Assembly: GCA_021229015.1 (NCBI GenBank)
Contig: CM037787.1
Location: 40,914,629 to 40,978,628, forward strand
Length of the DNA stretch: 64,000 nt
Reading direction: 5' to 3'
DNA from: Solen grandis
Taxonomy: Eukaryota; Mollusca; Bivalvia; Adapedonta; Solenidae
Below the pieces are notes generated by a model. That model saw only the letters and a program-made list of their open reading frames with translations. It had not been told where the DNA came from and did no database searches. The position numbers and the translations under genes are program-made. Below are positions 45,540 to 57,959 of the stretch, in pieces (the stretch's first letter is position 1; the number at the start of each line of letters is the position of its first letter).

Positions 45540-46676
45540 CCATTAGTAGGGTTGGTGGTCCTAATCATGTATTTAAGTCGCTTCTGGGTTCTGAAAGAAA
45601 AGTTCCGAATCGATGATATGAAATGAAAACTGCACAAAATGATCATTTCGAAAATTTAAACTGTACTTTGGGATGGTTTTCTTTCTCAATCTCAAGACAT
45701 CATTAGATTCAATGAAGAATACTTGAGTTTAAGCAGAAGTCGTACTCGAGTATTTTCTAGAACTCGGGGCATGGCTGAGAATTGATTTACTGTATGATCA
45801 GCTGGTTTTGAAGGTCTGTCGAAAGACAAGCGTATGGTTTAGCTTTTGAGTGATATTGCTCCATGAATTTGATAATACATAGAATTGTTTTCTTGGTATA
45901 GCAGACTGCTCAACCCCGCATCTGTACTGCAAATAGCTTACGCATTTGTTTTTCAAAATGAGCGCCGAATTCCAGTTTATAGCCAAGACGACTTAATGTC
46001 AGACGATTATGGGTTCGAACCCTTGTTTGGGGCAAGACCCTTACTAGGATTTTACTGGTCCATTCTAGGAAATTTCGAGTGGGATTAGTATAAAGAGTAA
46101 GAACGTATTTCGTCGATAAAAGAAATAGTTTCAAGATTCAAGTAGAAATAAATGTAATGACTAAATAATTTCTAAATAGAATTATTGTCTGCATTTTCCT
46201 TCTTTGTATATATTGTCTGCGGAAGTTGTCTGCGTTTTATACATTACCTCAATCGGATCCTTTTAATATTATATTCAACTATACATGTTTTTCTTTTATT
46301 TTAATATCTTGGACAGAAGTGTATATTGAAAGTAGCAAGATTCGGTTGATTCCAGTTGACCTAGATGTCATTGCCCTTGTTCAACAGCAGGATTGATCGG
46401 CTGACACACGTCACACAAGGTGACGTCCGCAATAAACCTGTCATTGTGTAGGTCACGTGACCATGCCATTTCGTAATTGAGAATTAAGAAATGCTGTCTT
46501 ACGATTGTAAAACGGGTCTATGACCTTCACAATTAGTAGGTGTTCTATACACAGTTACGGTGAAAGGGGACGTTCCATTTTGAAATCTTTTGAAAGACTC
46601 AGAGTCTCATGTACTGATTTATCATATCTAAAGCTCCTCTCCTCCCCACCCCCGCCCTCCCTTTCTCTGACAAAAG

Positions 46677-46707
<31 letters not shown>

Positions 46708-47106
46708 TCTTGCAATTCTGAACGTACTCTGTCTATCACACACATATCTCATTCTTTCAAAAAAGATAATTAAATAAATAAAAATAAGTCCCTTACACAA
46801 TTTTCCCTCTGCAAGATATATACTTAAGTTTCAAATGCTACCAGTTTTTTAAACAAACAAACATGACACCAAGTAAGCGCAAATCCATACAAACTAGATT
46901 TCTCAACTTAAAAAAGATAAATAAAAATAAAAGAAGAACTAAAAAGACTTTCATCCTCAAAATAGCGACCATTATACATGGGTTTGTTTAGCCTACATTA
47001 GAGGACGTTTTGTCACTTATCAGTGAATTTGTTAGGTTTGTATTTAACTCTCAGACTAGGCTGATGAAATTGAAATGTGGTATATTAAAGCAGGGCCTCT
47101 CTCTCT

Positions 47107-47150
<44 letters not shown>

Positions 47151-47247
47151 CAGTATATTATTAAGAGTTATGAACACCTTACTGATATGGGTTGTATTTC
47201 TTGAAAGAAAATGCTTCATCACTCTGGTGTAAATTCACCAATCGTTT
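45540..47247. other. Intergenic, no gene seen
   Basis: Contains (CT)n tracts at 46677-46702 and 47098-47139 with a following (TA)n. No exon recognised. Confidence 0.5.
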
Positions 47248-47249
47248 TG

Positions 47250-47420
47250 TTTGTGTTTGAGTTAACGCCCCGGCGACAGTGTATCCGATCTGTAGTTTAC
47301 TTCGGGCCGATATAATGCTGACTCACCCCTGTATCTGGACAAAACCTAAGTGGCATAGGACCACGCCTGGTCCTGTGTTAAACCACCATCAACAACAACA
47401 TGAACCGAACTTGTAAGCTA
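47250..47420 (-). mobile_element. SINE-like repeat, tail part
   Basis: GTTTGAGTTAACGCCCCGGC resembles the tail seen at 25672. CCACGCCTGGTCCTGTG follows. The family could not be fixed. Confidence 0.4.
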
Positions 47421-47547
47421 TGCCAGTGTCATCTATAACGCTACCAACGACTTCGGTATGTTATGGCCAAAGATCAAACTCGCGATCCCCACGCTAGGTT
47501 CTAACCCGGATCTCATCTGTTACATCTAGAATGATACCTAAAATCGT

Positions 47548-47789
47548 TTAACCCTTTCCCTCATATAGACTCATTTTGACGCCCTCAATAGGTATCACAT
47601 AAAGCCTGATCGGCAGATAACCACAGTTAAACCTTACCAAATTTAATTACAAAATCCTCATTTCCAGACCACTGAGGAGCAGCGAACAGCATAAAACCTG
47701 ATCAGCCTGCGAGTTACTCGCAGGCTGATCTGGTTTTATGTTGTTCGCATAGGTCTTTTCATGTTGTCCTCTATGAGGGAAAGGGTTAA
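47548..47789 (-). mobile_element. TTAA MITE family 1, complete copy (242 bp)
   Basis: TTAACCCTTTCCCTCATATA to CTATGAGGGAAAGGGTTAA, with the central GATCAGCCTGCGAGT / ACTCGCAGGCTGATC hairpin intact. Confidence 0.94.
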
Positions 47790-48645
47790 TTTGAATTGAT
47801 TTCACAACAGTAACGTCCAAGGTTTTCTCAATGAATAAAGGAATAATGAAGTGGTGGGACCATATTGTAGACTGGCCATTTAAAACTTCACAAATTGATT
47901 TCTGAAAAATTCTTCCTCTTAGCTATAGCTTTTAGGCTAAGCTAAGACAAAATGCGAAGAGGATTAAGGATAAAGACACCCCCCCCCCCCCCCCGCCCCT
48001 ACTTGAATCTGAGAAATGGCCTTGAACCCATAAACATGCTTTCCAAGGTGTATATATCCTGTCGGGTGCTTTATAAAACATGATTTCCACATCCAAACTT
48101 GATCATACTAAGTATATTTCTCATTTATTGTTATTCGTTAAGTATGCATTATGCATATCTTCATTTTTTTCACTTTAGTGAACATTCAGTTGTTCCTTAT
48201 AGATATTTATATATACTCGTATTTCTGATTTCTTATTTAAAAAAGTTTAAAATGGTAGACGTTTAAACAATTTATGTTGTAAATGAGTGGTTTGGTTTGA
48301 GAACGCAATAAGTCAGAAAATATGGGCAATGTAAAGTTGCACCACAGTTCCGTGAATACGGTCGCAGAAGATCAGATATGTTAAAATTTCGTCTGCAGAG
48401 GAGGCACCACTCGAGCGGGCTGTTGAGCGTTATACAGGCTCAGAAAACTAACGGCGTCTGCAGGAGTGCGCGGAATCTGTGTTACATGGATAGACGGGTT
48501 CCAGTTTTTATGACCCTGGTTACACATTCCGTTCACCTTTCTGTCCTTACGGAGTATCGTTTCATGTAATGCCGTTTCTTCTCAAATGAAATCACCGAAG
48601 CATCAAACGAAATACGCCATGATGCACTGTGCTTTGTTTTAAGTT
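47790..48645. other. Intergenic, no gene seen
   Basis: C run at 47978-47994. Otherwise unremarkable. Confidence 0.5.
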
Positions 48646-48647
48646 TA

Positions 48648-48765
48648 AACTTATTTATCTTACGTCTATTTCATTTTGGAAACATGTTCTTACAACTTAT
48701 ACCAATCTCTCTCGACGGTTCCTGGGTTGGACCAGTACTTTGCGCCTCGGAAGGTCATGAAAATT
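48648..48765 (-). mobile_element. SINE-3, head truncated
   Basis: CTCGACGGTTCCTGGGTTGG and CCAGTACTTTGCGCCTCGGA match the SINE-3 body. A CT-rich tract replaces the head from 48766 to about 48914. Confidence 0.7.
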
Positions 48766-48989
48766 CCCCCCTCTCTCTCTGTCCATAAAACATCCCCTAT
48801 TGTTTCTGTCTCTCTCTCTTTATCTTTCTTTTATCAATCTCCCTGACTTTCTCATCCTTTCTTATTCGTTCTCTCGTACATCTCTCTCTCACTCTCTCTC
48901 TCTCTCTCTCTCTCTTATAGGTCCCTGTGTTTAAAGAAGTGCGCACAATGTTTCGAATTCCGTGAGAGGCACGTTTTAAGAAGTAGCAC

Positions 48990-49245
48990 TAGTATACTCT
49001 GGAGCGGGAGGTCGTGGGCTCAATCCCCGAACGCAACTCACGAGAATATATAAAATTGTACTGGAAGCTCTCTGTCTGGTTTTAAGTATATATGTACATC
49101 TATAGGATAGTTCCACGGCTGGTTGGCCCAATGGCAGGATACCGTGACTGGGTGTGGTATCAAGCCACGTGTTTACGGCGTGATACAGTCGTTTGGCAGG
49201 ACTATATCTGTCTCAAGTAGACATGTACGTGTACAGTCTCCAAAT
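48990..49245 (+). mobile_element. tRNA-derived SINE-1
   Basis: GGAGGTCGTGGGCTCAATCC, GGATAGTTCCACGGCTGGTT, GGGTGTGGTATCAAGCCACG and GGCAGGACTATATCTGTCTC match the SINE-1 body. The A-box part is degraded. Confidence 0.7.
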
Positions 49246-49249
49246 CCAA

Positions 49250-50340
49250 ATGGTCGAGATACTGCCGATGGTACGTATTATCCCCCAAACAAACAAAGCC
49301 GTAAACACATCTCTGGCGAAATGACGTCAGTAGTTTCTGTGACAGTGTTTACCAGCAGTGGTCACCGCATGGTCACCTTCCACAATAAGTGATAATCGAT
49401 AAACATCATTCTATTCAGGGATGGGACAGCTGATCTACGCATTTAATACCGTTGCAAATGACGACGATGCGTATTTGATTCGGCCCTATTAAAATCGAAG
49501 TCCACCAATATTGCAAACCTCATAATTTGATTTTTCTCATACACAGACCTGGGAAGGTTATAGTGATATACACATATTTAGTTCTATGAAAAGAAACAAA
49601 GCGTGCATTTTTCAAATTGCTGACATTTCTTGGCATTTCTATTTACCCATGCTTTCCTTGTTCTAAAGTCTCCATTTCCAGTCGATAGGCCTATTTGCTG
49701 CAAAATTAACATGAAAACAGGCCAAAGGTGATCATGTTGGTACTCAACATTTGCTTGATGTCTGTTACAAGAATACACACCTTAGACATACCTATCATAA
49801 ACATTTTATCGCTCAGAACCATGGGAAAGTATCTTTCTAACGGTGCATCAAGTAATCTAATGTTGCCAAGTATCTGGATAGCTTGAAGCTATAAATAGCA
49901 CCTACTTGGAATGCCATCCGGCGCGTGCTCACGTGCGGACTGCGAGAGCAGGAGGATGGGGAAAAGTTACAGTTAGGAATTTTCTCACACAAAGTAAGGT
50001 CTGGTACGGCAAAGATTGGCAAAGTTCCTGCCTGATAACCTCCTGACCCACGGCAGATGATTCTGAGCGGGTCTTTGTTTGCTACCTGCCTTTGTCTGGA
50101 AGAGAGACAAATGGGTGGGGTGATAACTACGATCTATTTGTTAGAATGAATTGCGTAAAATTGACTAAAAGCTGTTATTTAACGAAAACTGAATAACAGA
50201 AAAAGATGAAGTACCAATTAAGGATGAGACACGTATATTTTAAATAAGTGTATGTCATTTTAAGGATAAATTGATTAAAAATGTATGTTGAATGATCGAC
50301 TTTTGATTGCAAACAATGAATTTGTGCCTCATTCATAACG
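49250..50340. other. Intergenic, no gene seen
   Basis: No recognisable exon or repeat. Confidence 0.5.
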
Positions 50341-50344
50341 GCTG

Positions 50345-50575
50345 TGTCCAGCATTCAAAATGTGTTGTCAGCCCCTCACCGCGTGGGTTCGAATCCCGGC
50401 AGGGTCATTCGGATTTTCATGTGAGGAAGTTTTCCAGCTGACTTGGGGTAGGTCGGTGGTACTACCCGGATGTTTCCGTGCATTCGGGGTCTTCTTCCAC
50501 CTGTAATTAGCTGGACGTCGCTATATGACTGAAATACTGCCAAAGCGACGGTAAACTCAAATAGTCAAGTCAAGG
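50345..50575 (+). mobile_element. tRNA-derived SINE-2
   Basis: GTGGGTTCGAATCCCGGCAG (B-box), CCAGCTGACTTGGGGTAGGT, TGTAATTAGCTGGACGTCGC and the tail CCAAAGCGACGGTAAACTCA. The B-box-containing half is well preserved. Confidence 0.85.
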
Positions 50576-51160
50576 CAAAACGTGTTGTAGGCATATATTC
50601 ATTGTTTCTTTCAAGTATTCCATTCATCTTATGCAGAACTCGAATATCATCGATAAAATCCGTCAGCCAATGATCTCTTTGGATTTTTGCAGAAATTTAC
50701 AATGACAGCCGACGTTCTAACTTAGTAATAGAAAACATCTTTTTTTCTTTTTTGGAATAGAAAACATCTTTTTCTTCTTTTTTTTTCTTCCTTTCCTTTT
50801 CTTTTTCGACCCCTTTTCTCTTTTATGCCCCCTTTTTTTATTCAACACAACAATAAAATTGTATAAAAAAAGGTTTGCTTTCCACGTAAAAGATGACCAT
50901 TTTTTATCTCCACGAATGTTACCAGACTGATAATTCTTTGTTTTGTGGTATATTGATTTTTCCTGCAATAAGGGCATGGGGGATGGCAAATCGGATTATT
51001 TTGTCTTTATACTTGCTCATTACCAGGTCTTATTATTTCTCAGTCAACATATGAATATACATTGTATTACTGAGAAATATCATAAAGACCGTCCGTATGG
51101 CGATTTTATTACTATTGGTCAGCTGGAAAGGTTCATACTTTATCCTGGTATCTACATGTA

Positions 51161-51401
51161 TTAACCCCTTCCCTCATATAGACTCATTTTGACGCACTCA
51201 ATAGGTACCACATAAAGCCTGATCTGCAGAAAACCACAGTTAAACCTTAACAAATTTAATTATAAAGTCCTCATTTCCAGACCACTGAGGAGCAGCGAAC
51301 AGCATAAAACCTGATCAGCCTGCGAGTTACTCGCAGGCTGATCTGGTTTATGCTGTTCGCATAGGTCTTTTCATGGTTTCCTCTATGAGGGAAAGGGTTA
51401 A
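51161..51401 (-). mobile_element. TTAA MITE family 1, complete copy (241 bp)
   Basis: TTAACCCCTTCCCTCATATA to CTATGAGGGAAAGGGTTAA with the central hairpin intact apart from one missing T in the GGTTTTATG arm. Confidence 0.94.
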
Positions 51402-51732
51402 ATATCGTCTAGGGATGGGTTTGCATGGTTCTGAACGCATTTCAGTCAGCGGTGTGGCGGGTCGACGCGTAACCACCAGCGTCCGTTCCCTTTAGCAATT
51501 AACGATGTAACATGTGCGATCGATATGAATTGAAACCTAAATGACCTCGGACATACTTGGTTTTTGTCAGGTTTTCACATTGTTCTTTGCCCTGCCCCCG
51601 CTCCACCTCAGCTAACGCTAACCCAGGTAACACAAAGCTATTTATACAAGAAATGATTACGTAATATTGTCCGAATGATCAAATAATTATAACGCAACGT
51701 AGTCCTGTGACAATACCACAGTCTTTAATATG

Positions 51733-51970
51733 TTTGTTTGTTTGCTGGGTTTAATATCCTACCGACAGTATTTCACACTGTAGTATCACACCATAGACAT
51801 GTGGCATGATACCACACCCGGTCACATTATCCTGACACCGGGCCAATCAGTTCTGGAACTACACCTTATATGCTGAGCGCCAAGCAAGGGGGCTATATAC
51901 CTGTATCATTTTTTACGACTTTTGATATGTCGCGTCCGGGGATCGAGCCCACGACTCCCGCTCCCAATCT
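51733..51970 (-). mobile_element. tRNA-derived SINE-1
   Basis: Tail GCTGGGTTTAATATCCTACC first, then GGCATGATACCACACCCGGT, CACATTATCCTGACACCGGG and, at the head end, GGGGATCGAGCCCACGACTC (inverted B-box). Confidence 0.8.
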
Positions 51971-52107
51971 GTTATAAAATTATATGCATACACAGCCGAG
52001 ATTAAGGCAGAATTATTTTGTAAAAGGACACTTTTGACCTTATACAACATGTACACAACTTCTGATAAACCCAGTATTTGGACAGGCAAGGCTGATATTA
52101 GTTTAGT

Positions 52108-52268
52108 TTCAACTTAAAACTTATACTTATTCCCCTCGACGGTTCCTGGATTGGACCAGTACTTTGGCGCCTCGGAAGACCATGAAAAACCCTTGCACTC
52201 AACGAAGTTCGAACCTACACCCTTCGGATCCGCAGTCGGATACGTCACCACTGGACCACGGCGCACTT
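52108..52268 (-). mobile_element. tRNA-derived SINE-3
   Basis: CCCCTCGACGGTTCCTGGAT, CCAGTACTTTGGCGCCTCGG, AAGTTCGAACCTACACCCTT and CGTCACCACTGGACCACGGC. The whole element from body to head is visible; a frame runs across it by chance. Confidence 0.8.
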
Positions 52269-52599
52269 CAAATGCTGAACTTACTGCAGTTACATCAAAT
52301 CAAAATATATTAACGGTCAGTTTGCTAATCCTGGGTCGAATTCCACCATAATTCTTATCGCTAAGTAATACTTAAAAACCTAGTGGCGAATTTCATTTCT
52401 TTTTTCTCTTTTAAAAATACCTAAATACTTCATTTCATAACAAATAATGATAGTTTTAAAGGTGATAATTGATTTCAGCTTAGTCATTTACTTGAATATC
52501 TTGTAAAACAGGAATATGGGTATGTGTATCTACCTAGTTTAAGAATTTAAGTATTACTTAGCGCTAAGTATTGTTGGTGGAATTCGAGCCTGGTGTGTT

Positions 52600-52860
52600 G
52601 GTTAAATCACTGCGCCCCAATGCCCCGGAGTAACATTTACAGGAGTGGAAATTGCTTTCAATCTGATCTGGGTTAATTCCATGATGTATACAATGGTGTA
52701 CCTAATTATTAAAGGGTCCCGGCAAGACTACTTGGATTTGTCAGCCTCCCTGCTGGTTTGTGTGGTTCCTCGGTGGTTCTGTGCTCTGTGTCTTCCTTAA
52801 ACGCAAACAAGCTGGACTGAAATATGGACTTGAATATTTCGTAGCGAGGCAACTCTAAAA
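52600..52860 (+). mobile_element. Diverged SINE-2
   Basis: GTGTTGGTTAAATCACTGCG head-like segment, GGGTCCCGGCAAGACTACTT, CCTCCCTGCTGGTTTGTGTG and CTCGGTGGTTCTGTGC keep the SINE-2 order with many changes. Confidence 0.5.
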
Positions 52861-53143
52861 CAATTCCACATTTATTCAGGTATCTATAACCCTGCGTCAC
52901 GGGTTTAACACGATAACGTGACGCTGAGATAGTGATAACATGACGGACTCCACTCGTCTCTACAGCAACGGTGGCAGGTTATGACCCGGGGGAAGGGATA
53001 GGTGTAAACCCCCAGGTGATCATCGTATACTCTGCCACAATATGGATTGAAACGACACAGTCAGTACTGGTATCATTGACATTCTGAATGTAATTACATA
53101 ATGTTTGATTGTGAGGGAGATATGATTGATAGAACAGACGGGC

Positions 53144-53206
<63 letters not shown>

Positions 53207-53209
<3 letters not shown>

Positions 53210-53446
53210 GTTTACCGTCGCTGCGACAGTATTTCAGTAGTCATATAGCGACGCCCAGCTAAATACAGGTGGAGGAAGACCCCGAATGCACTGAGGCATC
53301 TGGGTAGAACCATCGACCTACCGCAAGTCAGCTAGAAAGCTTCCTCACATGAAATTCCGAATGACCCTGTCGGGACTCGAACCCATGCGATGAGGGGCTG
53401 AGTGAATGTTAAAGTCAGCGACTTACCCCCTCGGCCACGGAGGCCT
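53207..53446 (-). mobile_element. tRNA-derived SINE-2, complete
   Basis: GAGTTTACCGTCGCTGCGAC (tail), CATATAGCGACGCCCAGCTA, CTACCGCAAGTCAGCTAG, GTCGGGACTCGAACCCATGC (inverted B-box) and CCCCCTCGGCCACGGAGGCC (inverted head). Flanked by (AG)n and (ATTG)n tracts at 53150-53208 and (AG)n at 53450-53472. Confidence 0.88.
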
Positions 53447-53996
53447 CTAGAGAGAGAGAGAGAGAGAGAGAGGTGAATATAGGAGGGAGTATATGCACTG
53501 TGCAGTTTTTGAGTGACTCTCATCTGCAAGGGTATACGCAAGAAAAAACTGGCACAACTAATATATATTGACATCAATCATGTTACTTTAAAATGAGTAA
53601 TAATAGTGGAAATAATAATTTCCTTTTGATACCAGTGAAAAACAAATTATAAAAGAGCACAGTGTTACTGACTGGCTGCGACATCCTAGAGATCATTTCT
53701 TTCAAAGACGTCTTTGAAATATTACAAAGTATTTCGCAATCTCTTAACACGAAGGAAGATGCCCAGACAAAAGAAATAGATGGACCCCTGACAAAGGGAT
53801 GAAGAACCAATAAGTCTGAAAATGAATATCATAGACCGCCGGAAGGATGGTTAATGAGAGTCTACTAATGAGGTCGGCACGAGGAGACGTTCGTGCGCTG
53901 AGTTGGCTGGTTACACAGTTTGTCTCGTACCTATGTCTGAAAGTCATCTCTTATATATCAAACACATACTCTTAAAGGAAACATATAATTTCGTTG

Positions 53997-54096
53997 NNNN
54001 NNNNNNNNNNNNNNNNNNNNNNNNNNNNNNNNNNNNNNNNNNNNNNNNNNNNNNNNNNNNNNNNNNNNNNNNNNNNNNNNNNNNNNNNNNNNNNNN
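53997..54096. other. Assembly gap (100 N)
   Basis: Exactly 100 N, about 450 bp upstream of the BTB gene; part of its promoter region could be missing. Confidence 0.98.
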
Positions 54097-54542
54097 TGTC
54101 TGAACATTATTTCCTGCTAGAATGCACAAAACATAATGAAGAATGTACACAACAAACTGTGCACATAACGTAACGGAGAGAGCGCATTACACAATGGAAA
54201 AGAATCGGTACATGTAACACAATGAACTGCACACGTTATAAAATGGAGAACGCACCATATAGAACAATAGTATTTAAAAGCGCAAAAAATAATGGTGTAT
54301 GTACCTGATAATAGAATGGCATATATATGCTCGTGTAAGTCTAATAAATATGACCTGAAACACACTCCCTTTCGACCAACTGCATGTTATCTTCATTTAT
54401 AATGAAAGATTATAAGTCGTGTGGTTTAAACACGAGAAAGATTAAATTCACATTCGAGTGTACTGGTTCAGTCAACAGACGACATTTTGTTTTGCTGTGA
54501 TAAAAGTTTTGACAGCGTTACTTTTTAGCTGCCAAGCCAAAC

Positions 54543-55724
54543 ATGACGACAAAATTTGACGAAGCAATTTGCTCAGAAAAAGTAAAAACTTTGCAATCTG
54601 TGGCTTATTTGCCATTCGTAGGAAGTGAAGATGGTGTTAGAGATGAAGCGAAGAAGAATTTAGAGGGAGTAGAAGCCAGTGATGTAGTTCCAGGACCATT
54701 TAGTGACAAAACATGGATGGAAGATTTAACACTGATAGTTGAAGGAAGGAAGCTCTACGTATCTAAGGGTGCCCTTGCTGTAATTTCTCCAGTTTTTCGG
54801 AAAATGTTTGAGAACGAATTTCCGTCACAGAATGAGATATCTTTACCTGGAAAAAGGTATGAAGATTTCGAAGAGTTTTTGCTTTGTGTGTATCCGAACC
54901 CCAAAACTTTACATAAAATAGACAAAAATAATGTGATGACGGTTGTACCTTTAATTGTAGAATTCCAAGTTGAATATCTGATGGAAACATGTACAGCAGT
55001 TCTTTCTAGCAATATCGATAACTTTAATTCTATAGAAGATTTACTGTACCATTATCAGAAATTCTCAGTGTTCGGAATGGAAAGTCTGAAACAACAATGC
55101 TTATTATTATTGGCGTCGAGAAATATTAAGGAACTCAAAAACGCAAAACACTTCTCAGAATTACTACCTGATCTGAAAAATGAGTTGCTGACAAAGCTTA
55201 CAGAAGAACTAACACAATCAGTTAATCAACAGAAAATAATAAATTCTGAACAACAGGAGACTATAGGAATGTATGTGAGACTAAAAAATTATCTACTGTC
55301 ATGCCTTGCAAAAGGAGAGAAATGGGGATTAGAAAAGTATACAGATTGTCTTGCTATTGAATTTAACTTTGACTATAATATTTATGATAGCATAGAAGGT
55401 TGGAGTGAATATGTAAGTTGCGGTTCAACGAAAGTAGCATTTGGCATTGCGAAGAGAGACAGTAAGTTGGAAACAAGTTTGAAGTTTGAACCTAAAAGAG
55501 TAACAGGGCGTAGTACACCTAAGAAAGTGATATTCGTCATAGTCAATTATTTCTCGGAAGAAATGAACATAACGTTGGAACAAACAGGCGGATTCATGTA
55601 TCCTAAGCAATGGCATATACGTTGGAACGATTTGGAAGATGAAAGTAACGGCTTCATCAAGAACGGCGGATATTTGAAAATTGACGCTTTTAAAAGATGG
55701 ATCAAATGTATTTTGTTACACTGA
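54543..55724 (+). CDS. BTB/POZ protein with MATH-like C-terminal domain
   Basis: Single-exon gene for 393 residues. Residues 55-160 form a BTB/POZ fold: W.EDLTLIVEGRKLYVSKGAL, then SPVFRKMFENEF, then the LLCVYP strand-helix and a C-terminal helix with LMETC. Residues 161-225 are helical and BACK-like (DLLYHYQKFSVFGMESLKQQ). A short charged helix follows, and residues 265-385 look like a MATH/TRAF-type beta sandwich (GWSEYVSC..., TSLKFEP, KKVIFVIVNY, WHIRWNDLEDESNGFIKNGG). BTB-MATH proteins usually act as Cullin-3 substrate adaptors; that role is inferred. The usual nematode order is MATH then BTB; here the BTB is first. The ATG at 54543 is the first in frame and gives a complete domain. A foldback element begins 17 bp after the TGA. 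Confidence 0.88.
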   Translation: MTTKFDEAICSEKVKTLQSVAYLPFVGSEDGVRDEAKKNLEGVEASDVVPGPFSDKTWMEDLTLIVEGRKLYVSKGALAVISPVFRKMFENEFPSQNEISLPGKRYEDFEEFLLCVYPNPKTLHKIDKNNVMTVVPLIVEFQVEYLMETCTAVLSSNIDNFNSIEDLLYHYQKFSVFGMESLKQQCLLLLASRNIKELKNAKHFSELLPDLKNELLTKLTEELTQSVNQQKIINSEQQETIGMYVRLKNYLLSCLAKGEKWGLEKYTDCLAIEFNFDYNIYDSIEGWSEYVSCGSTKVAFGIAKRDSKLETSLKFEPKRVTGRSTPKKVIFVIVNYFSEEMNITLEQTGGFMYPKQWHIRWNDLEDESNGFIKNGGYLKIDAFKRWIKCILLH

Positions 55725-55740
55725 GTGTTCTTTTTTTTCT

Positions 55741-57063
55741 GCTCACCTGAGCACTTCGTGCTCGGGTTAGGTATTGTGATCCGTCTTTGTCCGTCAAGCG
55801 TCGTCAACTTTTGCTTTAAACGACATCTCCTCCTAAATCATTGAGCAGATTTTTATCAAACTTAACAGGAATGACCCTTATGTTGTACTGAGCAAAAATA
55901 GCTAAAATCGTTTCGGTCCGCCTACCAAGATGGCCCCCAGAGCAAAAAAATAGAAAAAATCTTTTAAACCACATCTCCTAAATAGCTCAGCAGATTTTAT
56001 TGAAACTCAATAGAAATGATCATTGGGTGATTCTGCACAAAAATAACTAAAATTAATCTGGTCCGCCAATCAAGATGGCCGCTAGAGCTAAAAATGAAAT
56101 AATCTTTAAACGATATCTCCTCCTAAACCACTGAGTAGATTTTGATGTAACTTTACAGGAATGATCCTTATGTTGTACTGAGCAAATATAGCTAAAATCG
56201 ATAGATTGTTGTGCATTACATTCATGTACGATATGTTAAAAGAATGTCAGACAAATAAACAGGAGTTCGCCATTAAAGTATATTTATCTACTATATAGCG
56301 ATGGTACGAGCAAACAGGTTCACTTATATAGCTTGCCCACCAGCTGCATTGGATTTTGATATCCGGTATTGAAATTCCCATAATTAGCGATAATTTGTTG
56401 CGTTGTAAACAATGGTACATTAAGATGAACTAACTCCAAACTGCGAAAAATATGTTTAGTTAATCTTATAGGAAATATATTTGTACTAAAACGTCGAAAA
56501 CAATATACAGGGATGAACTTTATATTTGGTAGTTTTAAAATGAATGAAGTCCCCCTTAAAAGAGCACCACATGGGGATGTAAATGAAAAAAATGCAATCT
56601 TGGTAGATAGTAACCTAAGGAACATGTGCCAAAAAACTTTGAAATCCAGCAAGTACTATTGGACAAGAAGATTTTTATATGTGCACTATATACATACAAG
56701 GAAAACGGGCTCCGCCCCTGACGGTCATGTTTTTCATCGGATCCAGATAATTGGAACATCTTGGTAGAGAGTAACCCAAGAAATATCTGTGCAAAAATTC
56801 TTTGAAATCCAGCTAGTATTTTTGGAGAAGATTTTTTAAGTTTTCACATTTTCTCCCTTTCGTTGCCATGGCCACCAGATTTTAGCATGAATTTTAATTC
56901 TTTGATTCTTTGCATAACTTTAGAAGAGGACCACCTAGGGAATATTCCTGTATAGTTTTATGAAAATTTAGGAAGAGATATCGTTTGAGTTAAATGTGAC
57001 GGCGGACGACGGACATTCGTCGGTCACAATAGTTAACAATGAGCACGTTGTGCTCAGGTGAGC
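55741..57063. mobile_element. Foldback element with 23-bp inverted ends
   Basis: Left GCTCACCTGAGCACTTCGTG plus CTC (55741-55763) and right GAGCACGTTGTGCTCAGGTG plus AGC (57041-57063) are inverted with two mismatches. Inside, units of about 145 bp begin near 55818, 55967 and 56107 (ACATCTCCTCCTAAA, GAGCAGATTTT.AT, AAAATAGCTAAAATCG, CAAGATGGCC). Before the right end is GTGACGGCGGACGACGGACA. Non-coding; it overlaps the likely 3' UTR of the BTB gene. Confidence 0.8.
56254..56259 (+). promoter_or_regulatory. Possible polyadenylation signal, BTB gene
   Basis: First AATAAA noticed after the BTB stop, inside the foldback element. If used, the mRNA 3' end is supplied by the element. Confidence 0.3.
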
Positions 57064-57794
57064 TATAAGTCGATTTTCAAAGTTATACCTCCTGTACAAT
57101 AACTCATTATAAGCATGGCGACTTCTAAATTTATCTCAAGTTATGGTGTATGATCGAAAAGAGGTCAACTTTCACGATCCAAAATACAGGCTATAAGTCA
57201 CCGTACTCATATAGTCTCGACACCTGCCCAATTGTGTAATTTAAAAAAAAAACACTACAACTGTTTGACTGTAAAAGGATAAATTGCAAGCATTGTACCC
57301 TAAAGAACTCCCGGATTGTTACCATCGGCAATAATTTTACCGATAAGTTTTTAAAGAGATCAGAAAGGTAAGAAAGGGACATGTAAAGTACATTCTAATA
57401 AAATGCGGGGTGATTTATTCCTTTCCATAAGTGTTTGCATACTACTATTATATTTTGAAGTTAGGGTATTGAACGAAATTTATATTTGAAAGCTATATTT
57501 GACATCCTAATCTAAACATTTCTTTTGACATATTCCTGAAACAGTAATTAGCTTTTCGACTAAAAAAGTTCGCATTTTTGATTACTCTTTGTTTACCTTT
57601 CCAGATACGTGTATTTTTCTTTTTTCTTAACGTTCAAAGGTTTCTCATTCGTGATGCCTTCTCATGATAACCTATTATTTATAAATGTTTCTAATGATAA
57701 GGACAACATATTATAGTTCATTTTGGGAACACAGAAATGAGGCCATATAGCATAGGACGCTTGGGATAAGGTCAAAATGTTAAACGATTTGTAA

Positions 57795-57955
57795 AGGGCG
57801 CCGTGGACCAGTGGTAACAAACCTGAGTGCTGATCCGTTTGGGGGCAAGGATTATTCATGACCTTCTGGGTTGCAAAGTACTGGTCGAGACCAGGAACTG
57901 CTGATTGGGATTAAGTATAAGTTGGAAGAACTTGTTTCCCAGTCGAAATAAAATA
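57795..57955 (+). mobile_element. tRNA-derived SINE-3, complete
   Basis: Head GGGCGCCGTGGACCAGTGGT, then GTTGCAAAGTACTGGTCGAG, GAACTGCTGATTGGGATTAA and the tail CTTGTTTCCCAGTCGAAATA. This is the copy that shows the family's true head-to-tail direction. Confidence 0.8.
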
Positions 57956-57959
57956 AACC

